A stretch of DNA of 64,000 bases, from NCBI GenBank assembly GCA_963978545.1, contig OZ021722.1:14016301-14080300 (forward strand). The letters are read 5' to 3'. The notes beneath the pieces are model-generated. The model did not search any database, was not told where the DNA came from, and saw nothing but the letters and a program-made list of their open reading frames with translations. Source of the DNA: Linyphia triangularis. Its lineage: Eukaryota > Arthropoda > Arachnida > Araneae > Linyphiidae. This document shows, one piece after another, positions 23,355-34,379 of the stretch; position 1 is the first letter of the stretch; every line of letters begins with the position of its first letter. A program made the translations under genes and the position numbers.

Positions 23355-24626
23355 AATACTTACTACTATCGAGAAAAAGATTTTAAGAAAAATGTATAGA
23401 CCAATCAAAGATGGAGAAGTTTGAATAATTAGGAGTAATTTAGAGTTAATTAAGCTCTATAAAGAAAATGATATAGTAAATATAATAAAAACAAAAAGAA
23501 TACAATGGCTCGGAAATCTGGAGGAAATGAGTGATGAAAGAGCAACAAATAAAATTTACAGGGGAAGACTAAAGGGAATGAGAAAGGTCGGACGCCCTAG
23601 AGCAGCGTCAGCCACTTGGCGGCCCGCGGGCCTGATCCGGCCCGCGACAGCTTTTTCTCCGGCCCGCCGGCAAAATCAAATTTTACGGAAATAATTTTAA
23701 TTTGTCTACAATAGTATGTGTTTACTACCAAAAACCACGTTTTTCATTGAGTGGCCCGCTTCAGTAAGTCTGAAAAATCCTCTTTTTTTTCCGAGACTGC
23801 CAGAAAAAATATAAAAAAACAATAGTTTGAATTATTAACAATGACGCATTCCTTCGCATTGCTTAGTTTTGTACTTATGATACCCCACTGCCTCTATTCG
23901 TGAATGGCACATTTCGATTTCAGCTTTTCTGAATGTGATGGGCAGGAGTTGGGTGTTTTAATGCATACCTCTTTTGTTTTAACATGAAAAGAAGTACCGC
24001 GATCTCTATGACTCCAGGGCCAAAAATGGCGTTGAAGACTAGTTTTAAACGCAAAGTAGTTAGTGAAAAGTTGACCGGCCGTCATCGTCTCGCAATTAAT
24101 ATTGACTAAAATGGTAGATTTAGAAGGTATGGTTTAAATATCTTTATGGACTATGAGTTTATGTAGTCACGTTTTAATATTCTTGCTAAAGATAAACTTC
24201 TTTTATGACTTTGATTTACGATGTAAAGAATTTTTTTTTTTAATTATTTGAAACAAGAATCAAAAGTTATTTTATTAATATAAAAAAGTTAAATTATTGT
24301 TTCAGTTTTCAAAATTGTTGAATCTTTAGTAATTATCACATTTCTAATATTGAACATATGTAGTAAAGCAATATATTTATTGGCGTATTCGGTATAAATC
24401 TGCGGCCCGCGGAAAGTTCCAACATAAGTCATGCGGCCCGTCTCTAATAGTTAGTGGCGAACGCTGCCCTAGAGAAAGATGACTAGATGAGGTGGAAGGA
24501 GATTTAAAAAAGATGAAAATTAAAAATTGGAAGATAAAAAGCCAAGGATAGGAAAAAGTGGAGCTGTATGATAATGGAGGCTAATGCCCTGCAAGGGCTG
24601 TAGATTCGACGAGTTAAGTAAGTAAG
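23355..24626 (+). pseudogene. Non-LTR retrotransposon 3' end relic (reverse transcriptase C-terminus), split by a hAT element
   Basis: Two plus-strand pieces (23355-23602 and 24467-24626) read as the conserved C-terminal tail of arthropod LINE polyproteins: a KRIQWLGNLEEMSDERAT block, then KGMRKVGRPRER, then LDEVEGDLKKMK and IKNWK. The two pieces are joined in phase once the 864-bp hAT insertion is ignored. Stop codons inside it (for example in the position of the usual Trp in 'RWLDEV') and late frameshifts show it is dead. No endonuclease or catalytic RT core is present upstream, so it is a 5'-truncated copy, which is usual for LINEs. The clade cannot be set from this tail alone. Confidence 0.8.
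23603..24466. mobile_element. Non-autonomous hAT element (864 bp) with GC-rich ends
   Basis: Terminal repeats CAGCGTCAGCCACT / AGTGGCGAACGCTG, flanked by the perfect 8-bp duplication ccctagag (23595-23602 and 24467-24474), the hAT hallmark. Both subterminal regions are rich in GGCCCGC and CGGCCCG motifs in an otherwise AT-rich element. No transposase frame is present. It lies inside the LINE relic and is younger than it. Confidence 0.9.
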
Positions 24627-24885
24627 GTAATATGCTTATCGGTTCACTCTATTCATCTCGATAAGCCATTCCTCAAGAAAAGTTTGTTGCCTTTATATTT
24701 TTGAATGTTACAGAATATGAAAACTAGACATTCCTTTTGCTGCTGTTAAAAGAACTCAATAAACGTAACATAAAATAATTTAAATATTTAGTGGCGTAAT
24801 TAACGGTAAGAAGGAAAAAAAAAAAAAGAGAGAGAGAGAAGTGATTGATGGATACATTTTCTCTGTTTCCCACCTCGGATAAGTT
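24627..24885. other. AT-rich spacer with a short GA run
   Basis: Contains an A run followed by (ga)n near 24815-24839. No gene recognised. Confidence 0.4.
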
Positions 24886-25162
24886 TGGTTTGGAAGCCCC
24901 GACTGTCTATTTCTGCCACTTATAAAGTTCTTAACACAAGCCGTATACGTCTCGTAATTTTAAGCATCTAGAAAATTACGAGATCGAAATCTTCTTGTGT
25001 AAACCCCTCTCTCCGACCCCACCACACAAACGAGAGGACGTTGAGGGTACGACATATTTGAAGTGCACCAGCCCCCATTAGGAACACACCGATATTTGGC
25101 GGACCGAACCCACAATCCTCCTGTCATGAGGACGATACTCTACCGCTAGGCTATACGATCCT
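24886..25162 (-). mobile_element. SINE C (tRNA-derived)
   Basis: On the minus strand the head reads ggatcgtatagcctagcgg (A box) and tgtgggttcggtccgcc (B box), with a cat triplet in the position of the anticodon loop. A body of about 200 nt follows, ending near a ccaaaccaaact stretch. The extra body and the lack of a closed acceptor stem argue against a real tRNA gene. Only one copy is in the window, so its exact ends are approximate. Confidence 0.65.
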
Positions 25163-26159
25163 ATTCAATTAATTAGTTTGATCCTAGTTAGCAAAACAAA
25201 ACGTGCATTTATGAAATAGAAATTAAATAACTGTTTGCCCAAAGGATAACCGAAATATTTGTTTAAGTTGTCCTTTAAAAATATTGGTTGCCTCGGGGAA
25301 CCGCAATTGCTTTGCAATTCACCAGAAGCGATGGTCTCAACTTAATTAGTTAGTTATTTTTCAATTAAGGTTTTGTATAACGGGAATCTCAAAAAAAAAT
25401 GCTGCCGAAATCAATTTTTCTCACATCGGATTTCCTCAAATCTATTTCTTTTTTTCAGTTCTGTAATTTTAAAATTTTATATGACCTCTACCTATTTCTC
25501 TGAATATGCATCAAATTGACGGGTTGGAGAACTTTATACTTAACCGGATTGATCTATGAAATAATTTCTCACGTAACAAATATAACAGAAATCAGACAGT
25601 TGATACTAAATAAAACACACAATTCCACCGAGATATCTTTCGATGGAGTCGGACTCAATAGCAACGCGCCTTGGTTCGCCGGGACGAGGGAAACAAATTG
25701 AATTACTACGTGCGCTTATTCATCGTATAGATATCTAAACTGTACATGAAAAGTTGTAGCCCCCCAAGAAGAAAGAACAGCTTTTTTATTTTATATAAGT
25801 TAATCAATTTTGTTTCTATATAGCAACTAAACCAAGTATATTTGTAATTGCATTTTAATAAACTTAGTCACTTTATAAGTACTATTCTATTAGCCTATTT
25901 CACCTATTTGATGGATGTCCGTATAAGTAGTTATATAAACTAGGGATGTGGAACATCGCACAACTTTCAATTACACCATAATACTGACGGGGAATTGTAT
26001 TATTTACCGTTACTATATTTTCATTATTCATTTCGAAAAAATGGCCAGTTTGGCGATATTTTTTGCGATAATTCTTGTATGGGTCAAAAAAAAAAAAAAA
26101 AAAAAAAAAAGGAAAGGGGGGGGGGGAAATATACTTCATATAGTGATATACTTCACTAT
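25163..26159. other. Mostly unique DNA; A/G homopolymer tract
   Basis: An A run of about 26 followed by ggaaagg and about ten G lies at 26085-26126. A 61-codon open frame at 25516-25701 looks less AT-biased than its surroundings, but its product matches nothing I recognise and no splice sites frame it convincingly. Confidence 0.35.
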
Positions 26160-26632
26160 AACCCTTATATTATCCTTTATTATAAGTGAAACTGGCTAGA
26201 TAAGAAAAAATGATCAATAATGAGGTATGCTCAAGGAAAGAAGACTCTGTGTTGCAGACATTCGTTTCTCAACTTTTTACGCCGTTAAAGCATTTTTAGG
26301 GAAATTTCGGAGGTGGGGATGTTTAGAACACCTTAAGCGGCATTACAACAGCGATTTTCAACAAAATCGTTAGAGCCGTTTTTTAGCAATTACTGAAAAA
26401 CATGATTTTTTCAATGGCAACTACCTTATGCGCATGCGCGATTTTGACGAAAACCTTAATGGTAGGTTCCATGGCACCACTAACCCTCATACCAAATTTC
26501 CACATGGTAGGTCAATTTGTTCAGAGTTATGCTGACCACAGACACACATACATCCACAGACATTTTTTCTAGATCATATTTTTTAAATCAGGATGTTCCA
26601 AACCATGGGGAAATGCAAAAAAAAAAAAAAAA

Positions 26633-26663
<31 letters not shown>

Positions 26664-26705
26664 ACCGAATGCAATACTTTTATTACCCTATGTGGGTAAT
26701 TGAAA
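26160..26705 (+). mobile_element. Repeat family X, copy 1 (3' part of an unclassified element)
   Basis: It shares long blocks with 57655-58030: cattcgttt.tcaactttttac, gggaaatttcggaggt.gggatg, gcgattttca.caaaatcgttagag and a gcgcatgcgc palindrome. Downstream come a cacagacacacatacatccacag segment and an A-then-T run (26616-26663) leading into ...gaatgcaatacttttatt, which also appears at 8960. It resembles the tail of a retroelement, but I cannot name it. Confidence 0.55.
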
Positions 26706-27086
26706 GTAAAAATGGCCTTGGATCTAATCCTTATCGACGATCATACATTAAGAATACTCGCCATTTTTTCAGGTGTCTATTAAAATGGCTATACAAGAAA
26801 CGACCTTGAGCCTAATCCTTAACAACGATTATATATTGGGATATCGTTCAGCGTCTTGGCCAATACAAATGTAGAAAAAGAAAACTTATAAATACTAGTG
26901 TAAAAGAGGTACCATGTACTTTTGTTGAAACTCATAATGAAAGTATCTTGTTTATGTTGTTACTTTCTCAGAATATAGTTATGAAAGTGATTTAAACTTT
27001 CATTCAAGCCATAACCGAATACTTATACATACAGGATCTTTCAAAAATGTTGTTTTATTTGGTTTATACTCTCAACTGCCTATTTT
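26706..27086. other. AT-rich spacer, nothing recognised
   Basis: No gene, RNA or shared repeat recognised beyond the tail of repeat X. Confidence 0.4.
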
Positions 27087-27208
27087 TTATGCACAATGAC
27101 GGCTAATCAGGCCGGGACTTACAGCTTAACGTGGATTCCGAACCACAACGAACATCCCTGCCTTATCTGGGATTCGAACCCTGCACCTTTGGCATGCTTG
27201 GCCAGAGC
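27087..27208 (-). mobile_element. SINE B copy 2 (tRNA-derived, 5' end clipped)
   Basis: Minus-strand tRNA head piece agctctggccaagcatgcc with B box gggttcgaatcccag, then the family body (tggttcggaatccacgttaa ... ggcctgattagccg). The A-box side is cut off at about 27208. It shows the clearest B box of the family. Confidence 0.75.
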
Positions 27209-28534
27209 TGATTATGTTATACATATTAAAAGCGTCAAGAAAAATTATATGATATATTTAAAAAAAAAAAATGTTGCTTTTTCAGGAAAAATAGGGATTT
27301 TGAGAAAAACCTTTCAGAGTTCACAAAGTCCAATGAAAATTCTCTTAAAATAGTTCATTAGAAACAATTGCTCAAAAATACTTTATATAGCCAAATTGAT
27401 ATTTTCTATATATCATTTTGAATTTTTTATATATTAAAAACTCAAAATGTGTCTCAATAAAAGTTTTCACTTAACTGTCAGGGTAAATTATTATAAAGTT
27501 TAACCTGACAATTTTCAACTTTTTACAATCATTATTATAACTCATATTTTTACTATACATATACATCTACATTAATTAAATATTTAAAGAACATCTCAAT
27601 AGAAAAATATTTATTATGTAATCACAAATACCATAGTTTGAACACCATTTTAACTCACCGCATTGGGAACAAAAAATATTGAGATGCGAATTAATATTCA
27701 AACTTTCATAAGTTTCTCTCAGATCAGTAACTCCACTATCTTGCAGTTATTTCTTTTTTAAATTTTAGTAGATAGTTTAAGTACAATAGAACTTCAGAAT
27801 AAACTTCAACTCAATAAAGCAGTGACGCAATGAATAATGGAAGTTCTATAATTTCACTAACAAAGAACAATTAAGGACTAGAAATGGAAAATAACCTAAA
27901 GTACCAAACAAAAATCGAAAATATTTTTTTTTTACGAAAAAATTTCCTACAGACCATATTTGCTAAACAAAGTGGAGAACGTCCAAAGTGCGATCTCCAG
28001 TAGCAATAGTTCAAATTCAATCTGGTACTTCATAGCCTTAAGTACCAGGTGCGAGTGTTTTTCATTTTTCAACTCTCCTGAATTATTATTATTATTATTA
28101 TTATTATTTTTTGCTTGGGTCGTTTTCAATTTCTAGTCCTCAATTGTAAGCTGTAAGCTTTATCGTTTGAAAAATGGCTCTTAGTCTAAACTCCTACGCA
28201 CAATTTCATTCAACAATCAACGTATTACCTCAAAATCCATTATAATATATTTTAAGTCATCATGTAAAGAATTTTTCATCTTAACAAACAAAAGCAAATG
28301 CAATAACATTTCGTTAAGACGTTGAGCGAGGAGTTTAATGGTATGCCAATAATCCCCTTCTAGCTGCATAAAACGAAAATAACCTTTTGATAATTTTTTA
28401 ATGTACTTATCGGTAAGGTCTTTCTTTCGAATCAACTACTAAGCGTGAAATTGTGGTTGAGGCAATGATAAAATTAAAATAGTCTAAGTGTAAACTGCGT
28501 TGAAAAAACGAAGTTCAGTCAACAGATTAAACAA
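27209..28534. other. AT-rich DNA with one hairpin and one ATT microsatellite
   Basis: A hairpin (ctgtcaggg / ccctgacag-like arms, aactgtcagg and cctgacaatt) lies near 27473-27516. An (ATT)n microsatellite of about eight units is near 28083-28108. No gene is recognised in 1.3 kb. Confidence 0.45.
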
Positions 28535-29967
28535 TCTAGTACCTTTAGAAACTAGTTTGTACAAAACCTTGAAATTTGGAGAGTAGGTACGAAAACGATC
28601 AGGTAAAATCCTAGTATACGTTACACGCTTGGCGCGATTTTGCAAAATGTCGAGATGACGCTTATCGTCAAACAGTTGTCAACGTCGAAATAACGTTTTT
28701 CCGATTGTTGCCAAGAATTAGCGTATGAAAAAACGTAACATATCATGAAATCCACCAGGCCACTTTATGAAATGAAATAAATTAAAAAACTCGCAAATTG
28801 CGTCTAATTTAATATTTTATTTTATATTTTAAATCGTTAAGGTATATGCCTTAACGTAACTATTTCAAATAAAAAATAAAATTCAAATATATGCAGTGGG
28901 GATCCACCTGTTTTTATTTTTTGCTATTTTAATTTTCATTATTGATAGACTAGCAGCGTGGCCCCACTTTGCTGGGGACCCGTTGAAAGGCATAGAATTT
29001 TATATTTAAGAAAAAGTGGAACAGATATACTATAGGGCATTTGGAGATTTTTTTTCATTTAACGATCAGAAAATTTGCAAAAATCAAAAACATGGTAACT
29101 AAAAGAAAACTAAAACATAAATAATTATAAAATTAAGTTAAAATATTTCTCTTAATATTTATTAAGATACTTTTAATATTAATATCTTGCGTTAGGCCGT
29201 TAGTATTTGGCACCAAGCTTAAATGTTTACCCGTTTAATGGCGCGTAAATGTATCGCCAATTCTAAATATAGAAACAATAAATTATTTGAAAGTTGTTGG
29301 TTTGGATTAGGGATGGAACGGATATCCGGCAAATATCCGATATCCGGCATATTCGGCTGATTTTTCAATATCCGAAACCCCGTCGGATATCCGATTTGAA
29401 ATACCGGACATCCGATAATTTCATTCGGATATCCGGCTGTATATCCGACCACCAGGTATCCACAAGAAATAATTTTTTGAAAAAAATAATGATCTTTTTC
29501 GGACAAAGGGAACACCGCATCCTACACTTTTTTTTTTAAATTTTTTTTTCTTGGACATAAATTGCAGTCAAGTTACAAAACGAAAACAGAAAGAGGCGCC
29601 GTATTATTGACGCCGAATTGATAAGCATAAACCATTCCTCCAATCTTTTTCCATACACATCCTTCATACGTGTTTTGCAATATGTTCTTTTCATTCCAAG
29701 TTTATGATCTGATTAATTCCAGATGTTGCTTTTTTTTTGTTCTATCGACGATAATACCCTACCCCTTTATGCTGTGAATGGTATGGTCTAATTTCTGATT
29801 TTTCATTGGCAGAAGTTGAAAGCTGGTATATTTTTTCTGACGTAAAATGAAGTATTGTAATTTTTAGGTCTTTAAAGCAGCGCCACAATGTGGAATTATA
29901 TTTAGCTCTCTAGAATGCATTGAATTTTATTTTTCTCCAATTACAATCCAATTTATAATTTTTAATA

Positions 29968-30888
29968 ATGGCTCATTTAAAATCACCCATTTGGAAGTAT
30001 TTTAAAATTAATGGAAATGACGAAAGCAAAGCCCTATGTGTTACTTGCTCCACAGAATCGTTTAAAAAATGTGCGCGTCAAAAGCACAAAATCCTTTTCC
30101 ACAAAACCCTTATGGAACCATTTAATGAGTGTGCATATGGAAATTCACCGAAGCTTAAAAGACTCACTAAATGCATCAAATATTGATGAACAAGAAAAAA
30201 CAATTCATCAAAACAAGAAATGCACGCAGACAACATTGGAATCGAAATTATTTGTACCAAAATTGTGGAGTTTAGATGATCCTAAAACAAAAGCCTTAAC
30301 CGCAAAAATATGTAAGTACTAATTTTGTTTGTTTATATTAAATATATATTTTAAATATGGTATAACATAATGTTGATGAATTTTGGGTTCGAAATTTTTT
30401 AAGTTTATATTTAAAGACGGAATATTCCGATAGATCCAATTTAAGTTTTCTACGAGATTTCTTTAAATCCGTAATGTTTTAGGTGCATTGCAAAAATATA
30501 TATACTTCAATTTCATAAAATATTTAAAATAAATCTTTTGTTATTAAAAAATGCCTCCGGTATAATTTTGTAATCATTTATCAATTATAAACAATGCATG
30601 AAGTAAATTGAAAGTAGCTATATTTTGCACTTCAACATTGTAAAAAAAAAAATTTAATATAATTTTAGGTGAGTTAATGGCTCTTGATGCTGAACCATTC
30701 TCCATTGTGAATAGAGAAGGCTTTGGTCAGTTAATAAAATACCTAGCTCCTCGTTATCCGCTTCCAAGTAGAAATTATTTTCGTGATAAAGCCCTGCCAG
30801 AACTATATGAAAAACTAAAAGTATCAATATTACAAGATATAAAATCAGCAACAAAGATCTCTTTCACTCATCAACTAAAGTTTAAATA
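29968..30888 (+). pseudogene. hAT transposase N-terminal part: BED zinc finger, frameshifted and truncated
   Basis: Exon 1 starts at an ATG at 29968 and encodes a BED-type finger: SPIWKYFK with the aromatic pair, then CVTC. A frameshift near an A run at about 30065 moves the frame; the next one continues with KSFSTKPLWNHL and the H-x4-H pair (VHMEIH). A likely intron follows (GT at 30312, AG at 30667-30668). Exon 2 continues in phase as KIC|ELMALDAEPFSIV, then GFGQLIKYLAPRYPLPSR, typical of hAT transposases downstream of the BED finger. It stops at 30886-30888. The RNase H-like catalytic domain and the hAT C-terminal dimerisation domain are absent. The product would be at most a DNA-binding fragment. 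Confidence 0.85.
30312..30668 (+). other. Probable intron of the hAT transposase pseudogene
   Basis: Donor tgtaagta at 30311-30318 and acceptor tttttag-like atttttag ending at 30668. Joining these sites keeps the reading frame and recreates a conserved hAT stretch across the junction, which is why I prefer this over two unrelated fragments. Length is 357 bp. Confidence 0.7.
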
Positions 30889-30889
30889 A

Positions 30890-31158
30890 AAAAAATAAAC
30901 TCAGTGCGTGACAGCCCGTGTGGACTAAGGCCTGCTGGGCCCAGCTCAGCTTTCTCGACTGTGGCATTTGTGTGTCACATAGCAGATGTTTCAGTCAGAT
31001 GGTCATTCTGACGCCGAACCCCAGTGTTTAGTTCCCAAGCATGCATGGTCCTCCTCAGTTTATTTCTTTCAGGTATAAACAGCTAAGTCAACCTTTCCCA
31101 GTCCGCGAATCAAACAATGGACCTGTGGCATGTAGCGCGGTGCGCTAACCACTAATTA
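30890..31158 (-). mobile_element. SINE-like tRNA-derived copy (SINE E)
   Basis: On the minus strand the head reads ttagtggttagcgcaccgcg (A box) and a B box decayed to gtttgattcgcgg, followed by a body of about 190 nt unlike SINEs A-D and then an A/T-rich end (tttattttttttattt on the minus strand). Single copy, so ends are approximate and target duplications are not clear. Confidence 0.6.
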
Positions 31159-31215
31159 TAATTTACTTAATACTTCATATCATGACCATTTTTTTCGTAT
31201 AGCATATCGTATAAC

Positions 31216-31467
31216 GGTCTATTCCTAGTTGACGTTAAAATATCGCCAAGCCGATTTGGCGCTGTTTTGCAGGCGATACAGTTCTAAATTTGGCAACCCC
31301 ATTTTTTTTTATAGATGTGCTTTGGCTTTAACCTTTCTGTACCACAAATCATGGAGCTGGTTCGTTTCTCAATTTTTCATATTGGAATTCCGAATTGGCG
31401 ACATTCTGGCTTTGTCGCCAACTTTTTAAAAGTGCGCCAACCCATAAACGTGAACTAGGAATTTACC
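31216..31467. mobile_element. 252-bp MITE nested in the hAT element
   Basis: Inverted ends GGTCTATTCCTAGTTGACGT and ACGTGAACTAGGAATTTACC, flanked by the perfect 8-bp duplication cgtataac (31208-31215 and 31468-31475). The 8-bp target fits hAT or P elements. Inside are several ttggcg/cgccaa motifs. Confidence 0.85.
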
Positions 31468-32519
31468 CGTATAACTATTGTTTTTAGTATATAGACCGAA
31501 TATCCGGCCGGATATCCGGCGAAATCCGTTTCGGATATCCGTATCCGGTAGACATGGTACCCCGGATATCCGAAATCCGGTATCCGGCAAAACTCACATC
31601 CGTTCCATCCCTAGTTTGGATTACTTAGTTCTTCAATTTGGTGATTTTTATATGGTACCCGGCTAACAGATTAGTACCAACTTAAACTAAAATATGAATA
31701 ATAATAAAAACTGAAAATAAAAACCGTTGCTTCAACATTTTTTTTAGTGCACAGAGGAAAGAGAAGTCATGTGCCTGACCCTTACCAATTTCATAATCAC
31801 GACCCAAAATAAACAACAAAGAAATAAAATCGCGAATGAAATACTACGCTTCTGGATAGTCTAGAAATAGTAAAACATGTATAATTCAAAAAATTTATTA
31901 AAATATACATTAAATAACATGGAACTTGAAATACACAGTACAAAAACACTATACTAAAAATAAAAACAATCAAAAGAAAGGATTTTTGATATTCTGGATA
32001 AAAGAAACGAATAAATATTTACTTGGAAATAAAATGTAATATTAGCATATATCGAAATGATTTGAAAATTTTCGGTGGATTTCAATAATCTTAGCCATTA
32101 TATTTACATTCAAATACCATAGTACGTACAATTACGTTTTCAAACAGCGCATGCGCAGAGCGTCGTTTGTCAGTAAATATATTAAAAATTATAATAATAT
32201 TCGAACCGCTTATAGGAGAGACGATTGTAACACAAAAAAATAATCAGAAAAATAAGAGAGACACAGTAAAGAATTTTTTGTTTTTATTCTGATGTAAGGA
32301 AAAAATATCGTTGTCATTCCCCAATTTTTTTTCTTCATGTCATTAAATTGTAATGAAAGCAATTTTTAATCGAATTTAAAAGTTGTTCTCTACAGTCGCC
32401 ATGTACTAAAGTTTCTATGTACCAGATTTTGTACCTGCAAAACTGTGGATTTGTGTAAGGGTCACAGGTAAAGGGACGTAGGGAGAGGCTTCCAATATTA
32501 AGGCTTTACGTAGCAATTA

Positions 32520-32705
32520 GAATTTAGTGAGTTAAGCGAGCTTTTGCTTACGCAGCAATGAACCTTTCAGGGAGCAAAGCGAGCCTATGCTTGCATAGCA
32601 GTGAACCTTTCAACGAGTGAAGCCTGTGTTTATCTGTCAATGAACATTTCAGCGAACGAAGCTAGCTCGATTTTGAGTAGCGATGAACCTTCCTACGAGC
32701 GAAGC
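32520..32705. repeat. Degenerate 43-bp tandem repeat
   Basis: About four units built on gag.gaagcgagc ... agca.tgaacctttca. A related single unit lies near 34030-34080 in another copy of element K, so the repeat probably belongs to K. Confidence 0.6.
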
Positions 32706-32938
32706 GCCAAAAACTGCGACTTATACACGAATGACAGATTTCCACAACTCAGTTTTATATAAATATAGATAGACATTAAATGAAAGCAATTTATGTCATT
32801 TCATTCAGTGATTATTTTTGTACCTACTCACCAAATCTCAAGGTTTCATACAAAGTAGTTTCTAAATGCACTGAGCTAGAATATTGTAACATAGCGAGTA
32901 TAGGGAATGATCTTTACTAGGACTTCCTCCTTAAGGGG

Positions 32939-33335
32939 ACACAATGGCTATGTTTGTATGTTAAATCTACAATATAAGCTTCTATAGTAAGTCAAAGGTA
33001 GTATTTTCTCAAATGGCGCCAACTCTTATAAAATTAATATAAAATTTACTTTTGACTGATGGGGTTGTTTAATAGTAGAATATTATTGCATTTAGAAAAA
33101 TTTGCTTATCCAGCCTTTTCTTTAGAGTACATATATTTTACAGAAGGAGATTATGATTAAAGTTTTACTTTCAAAAAGCAGTACGAAACATTACCAGTGT
33201 TCAGAATGAAACTTGTCCTGAATATACGTTCTAAGAAGAGGGAAATGGTATGACATAAGGGGGAAAAAATATCTTATTCCTTACCATTTCCGCTTCCTTA
33301 TAACGGGTCTTCACAACACTGGGCCACGCAGCTAG
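32939..33335 (-). mobile_element. Element K fragment, copy 2 (inverted)
   Basis: The right edge (gggtcttcacaacactggg, then ccacgcagctagt) is the reverse complement of the K left end seen at 28949. The leftward limit is not clear. It abuts the 18-bp minisatellite directly. Confidence 0.5.
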
Positions 33336-33602
33336 TATTTTATAAGGTATAAGTATTTAAAAAAAGTATAATTATTCTATAAGGTATAAAAATTCTATAA
33401 GTTATAAGTATTCTATAAGTTATAAGTATTCTATAAGTTATAAGTATTCTATAATTCTATAAGTTATAAGTATTCAATAATTCTATAAGTTATAAGTATT
33501 CTATAATTCTATAAGTTATAAGTATTCTATAAGTTATAAGTATTCTATAAGGTATAAGTATTCTATAAAGTATAAGTATTCTATAAAGTATAATATTCTA
33601 TC
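33336..33602. repeat. 18-bp minisatellite, block 1
   Basis: About fourteen degenerate copies of ataagtattctataagt. Because the unit is 18 bp, open frames run through it on both strands (KYSIKY-type peptides), but these are not genes. Blocks 2 and 3 are at 34157-34379 and 37926-38277. Confidence 0.9.
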
Positions 33603-34156
33603 CAGGTCAAATTTCAAGTCCTTCAGACCAGAGTTTATTTTTTACAGCTTTTGAAAGTACCATTTTAATTACAATCACACTGTAAAAGTAAGTCTATAAT
33701 AGTATAATAAAGTGTCTATATGTGTGTTTGTGTGTCTGTCCTATAAAAAGCTACTTCTAATGTACTTAGAGTTCTAAAATGTTCAATGTAAGTAGTCTTT
33801 GCCTTCTAATTGGGCTTTTGATAAACAGAACGTTAAATTTTTTTTTAATTAGTTTTTTTTTTTTTTTTTACATAGCGACTTCTAATAGGCATACAGATCT
33901 GAAATTTTCAACTTAAGTAGTTTGGCCCTTTTAATTGGGCTATTGACAAACAGAATGTTGCAATTTTAATTTGTTTTCTTTATAATTAATTTGTGTTAAT
34001 TTATTAAAGTTTCTTTACAATGAGACTAGGTTTGAGTAGCAATGAAACTTACAGCGAATGAAGCGAGTTTCGAATTGCCTAGCATTTCTCATTTCTACCA
34101 GCGAAGAGTCAGTTGGGACCTATAACGGGTCTTCACAACGCTGGACCACGCAGCTA
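33603..34156 (-). mobile_element. Element K fragment, copy 3 (inverted)
   Basis: On the minus strand it starts actagctgcgtggtccagc and contains two diverged repeats of a segment with aagcccaattagaagg/agcccaattaaaaggg plus T/A runs, ending near ...cacacatatagacactt. The right edge and the following minisatellite start (agtattttataaggt) repeat those at 33336. Confidence 0.55.
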
Positions 34157-34379
34157 GTATTTTATAAGGTGTAAGCATTGAAAAAAGTATAAGTATTCTA
34201 TAAGGTATTATTATTCTATGAGGCATAAGTATTCTATAAAGTATAAGTATTATATAAGGTATAAGTATTCTATAAGGTATTATTATTCTATGAGGCATAA
34301 GTATTCTATAAAGTATAAGTATTCTATAAGGTATAAGTTTTCTATAAAATATAAGTATTCTATAAAGTTACGAACTATA
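34157..34379. repeat. 18-bp minisatellite, block 2
   Basis: Same unit as block 1 with variants such as gaggcataagtattctat. The last ~90 bp (from about 34266) are repeated almost exactly on the other side of the LTR element at 37926-38016. Confidence 0.85.

Larger units (their letters stand above)
29308..31613 (+). mobile_element. hAT element (2306 bp) with defective transposase
   Basis: Ends TAGGGATGGAACGGAT ... ATCCGTTCCATCCCTA-type inverted repeats, with an 8-bp perfect target duplication gtttggat (29300-29307 and 31614-31621). Both ends carry arrays of ATATCCGG/GGATATCC, apparently transposase-binding sites. Inside are a broken transposase gene (29968-30888), a minus-strand SINE-like insertion and a 252-bp MITE, so it cannot move on its own. 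Confidence 0.92.
28951..32767 (+). mobile_element. Unclassified element K, copy 1, carrying a hAT insertion
   Basis: Left end (actagcagcgtggccccac ... ggggacccgttgaaagg) is homologous to the ends of two inverted copies at 33.3 and 34.15 kb. The right end is ttatataaatata next to the 7-bp duplication gatagac. Removing the hAT element (29308-31613) leaves about 1.5 kb. The right half has a 43-bp tandem repeat with a recurring gag.gaagcg motif (32520-32705). No protein is recognised. Confidence 0.6.
28535..32938. mobile_element. FB foldback MITE split by a 3.8 kb insertion
   Basis: The left part (about 28535-28950) shows the FB arm (caaaaccttgaaatttgg, gagtaggtacgaaaa) and the middle (cagtggggatccacctg, tgctattttaattttcat). 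The right arm (32768-32938) holds ctcaccaaatctcaagg through gatctttactaggacttcc. They are separated by an insertion flanked by gatagac on both sides (28944-28950 and 32768-32774), and joining the flanks restores the usual FB order. The left arm also holds about 155 bp of extra sequence near 28615-28770 that other copies lack. Confidence 0.75.

Noticed and set aside
25516..25701. 61-residue plus frame as possible exon
   Set aside because: Composition is slightly gene-like, but no splice sites, paralogue or domain support it.
20975..26699. Frames with Lys or Phe runs at 20975, 25900, 25948 and 26517
   Set aside because: Driven by A/T homopolymers.
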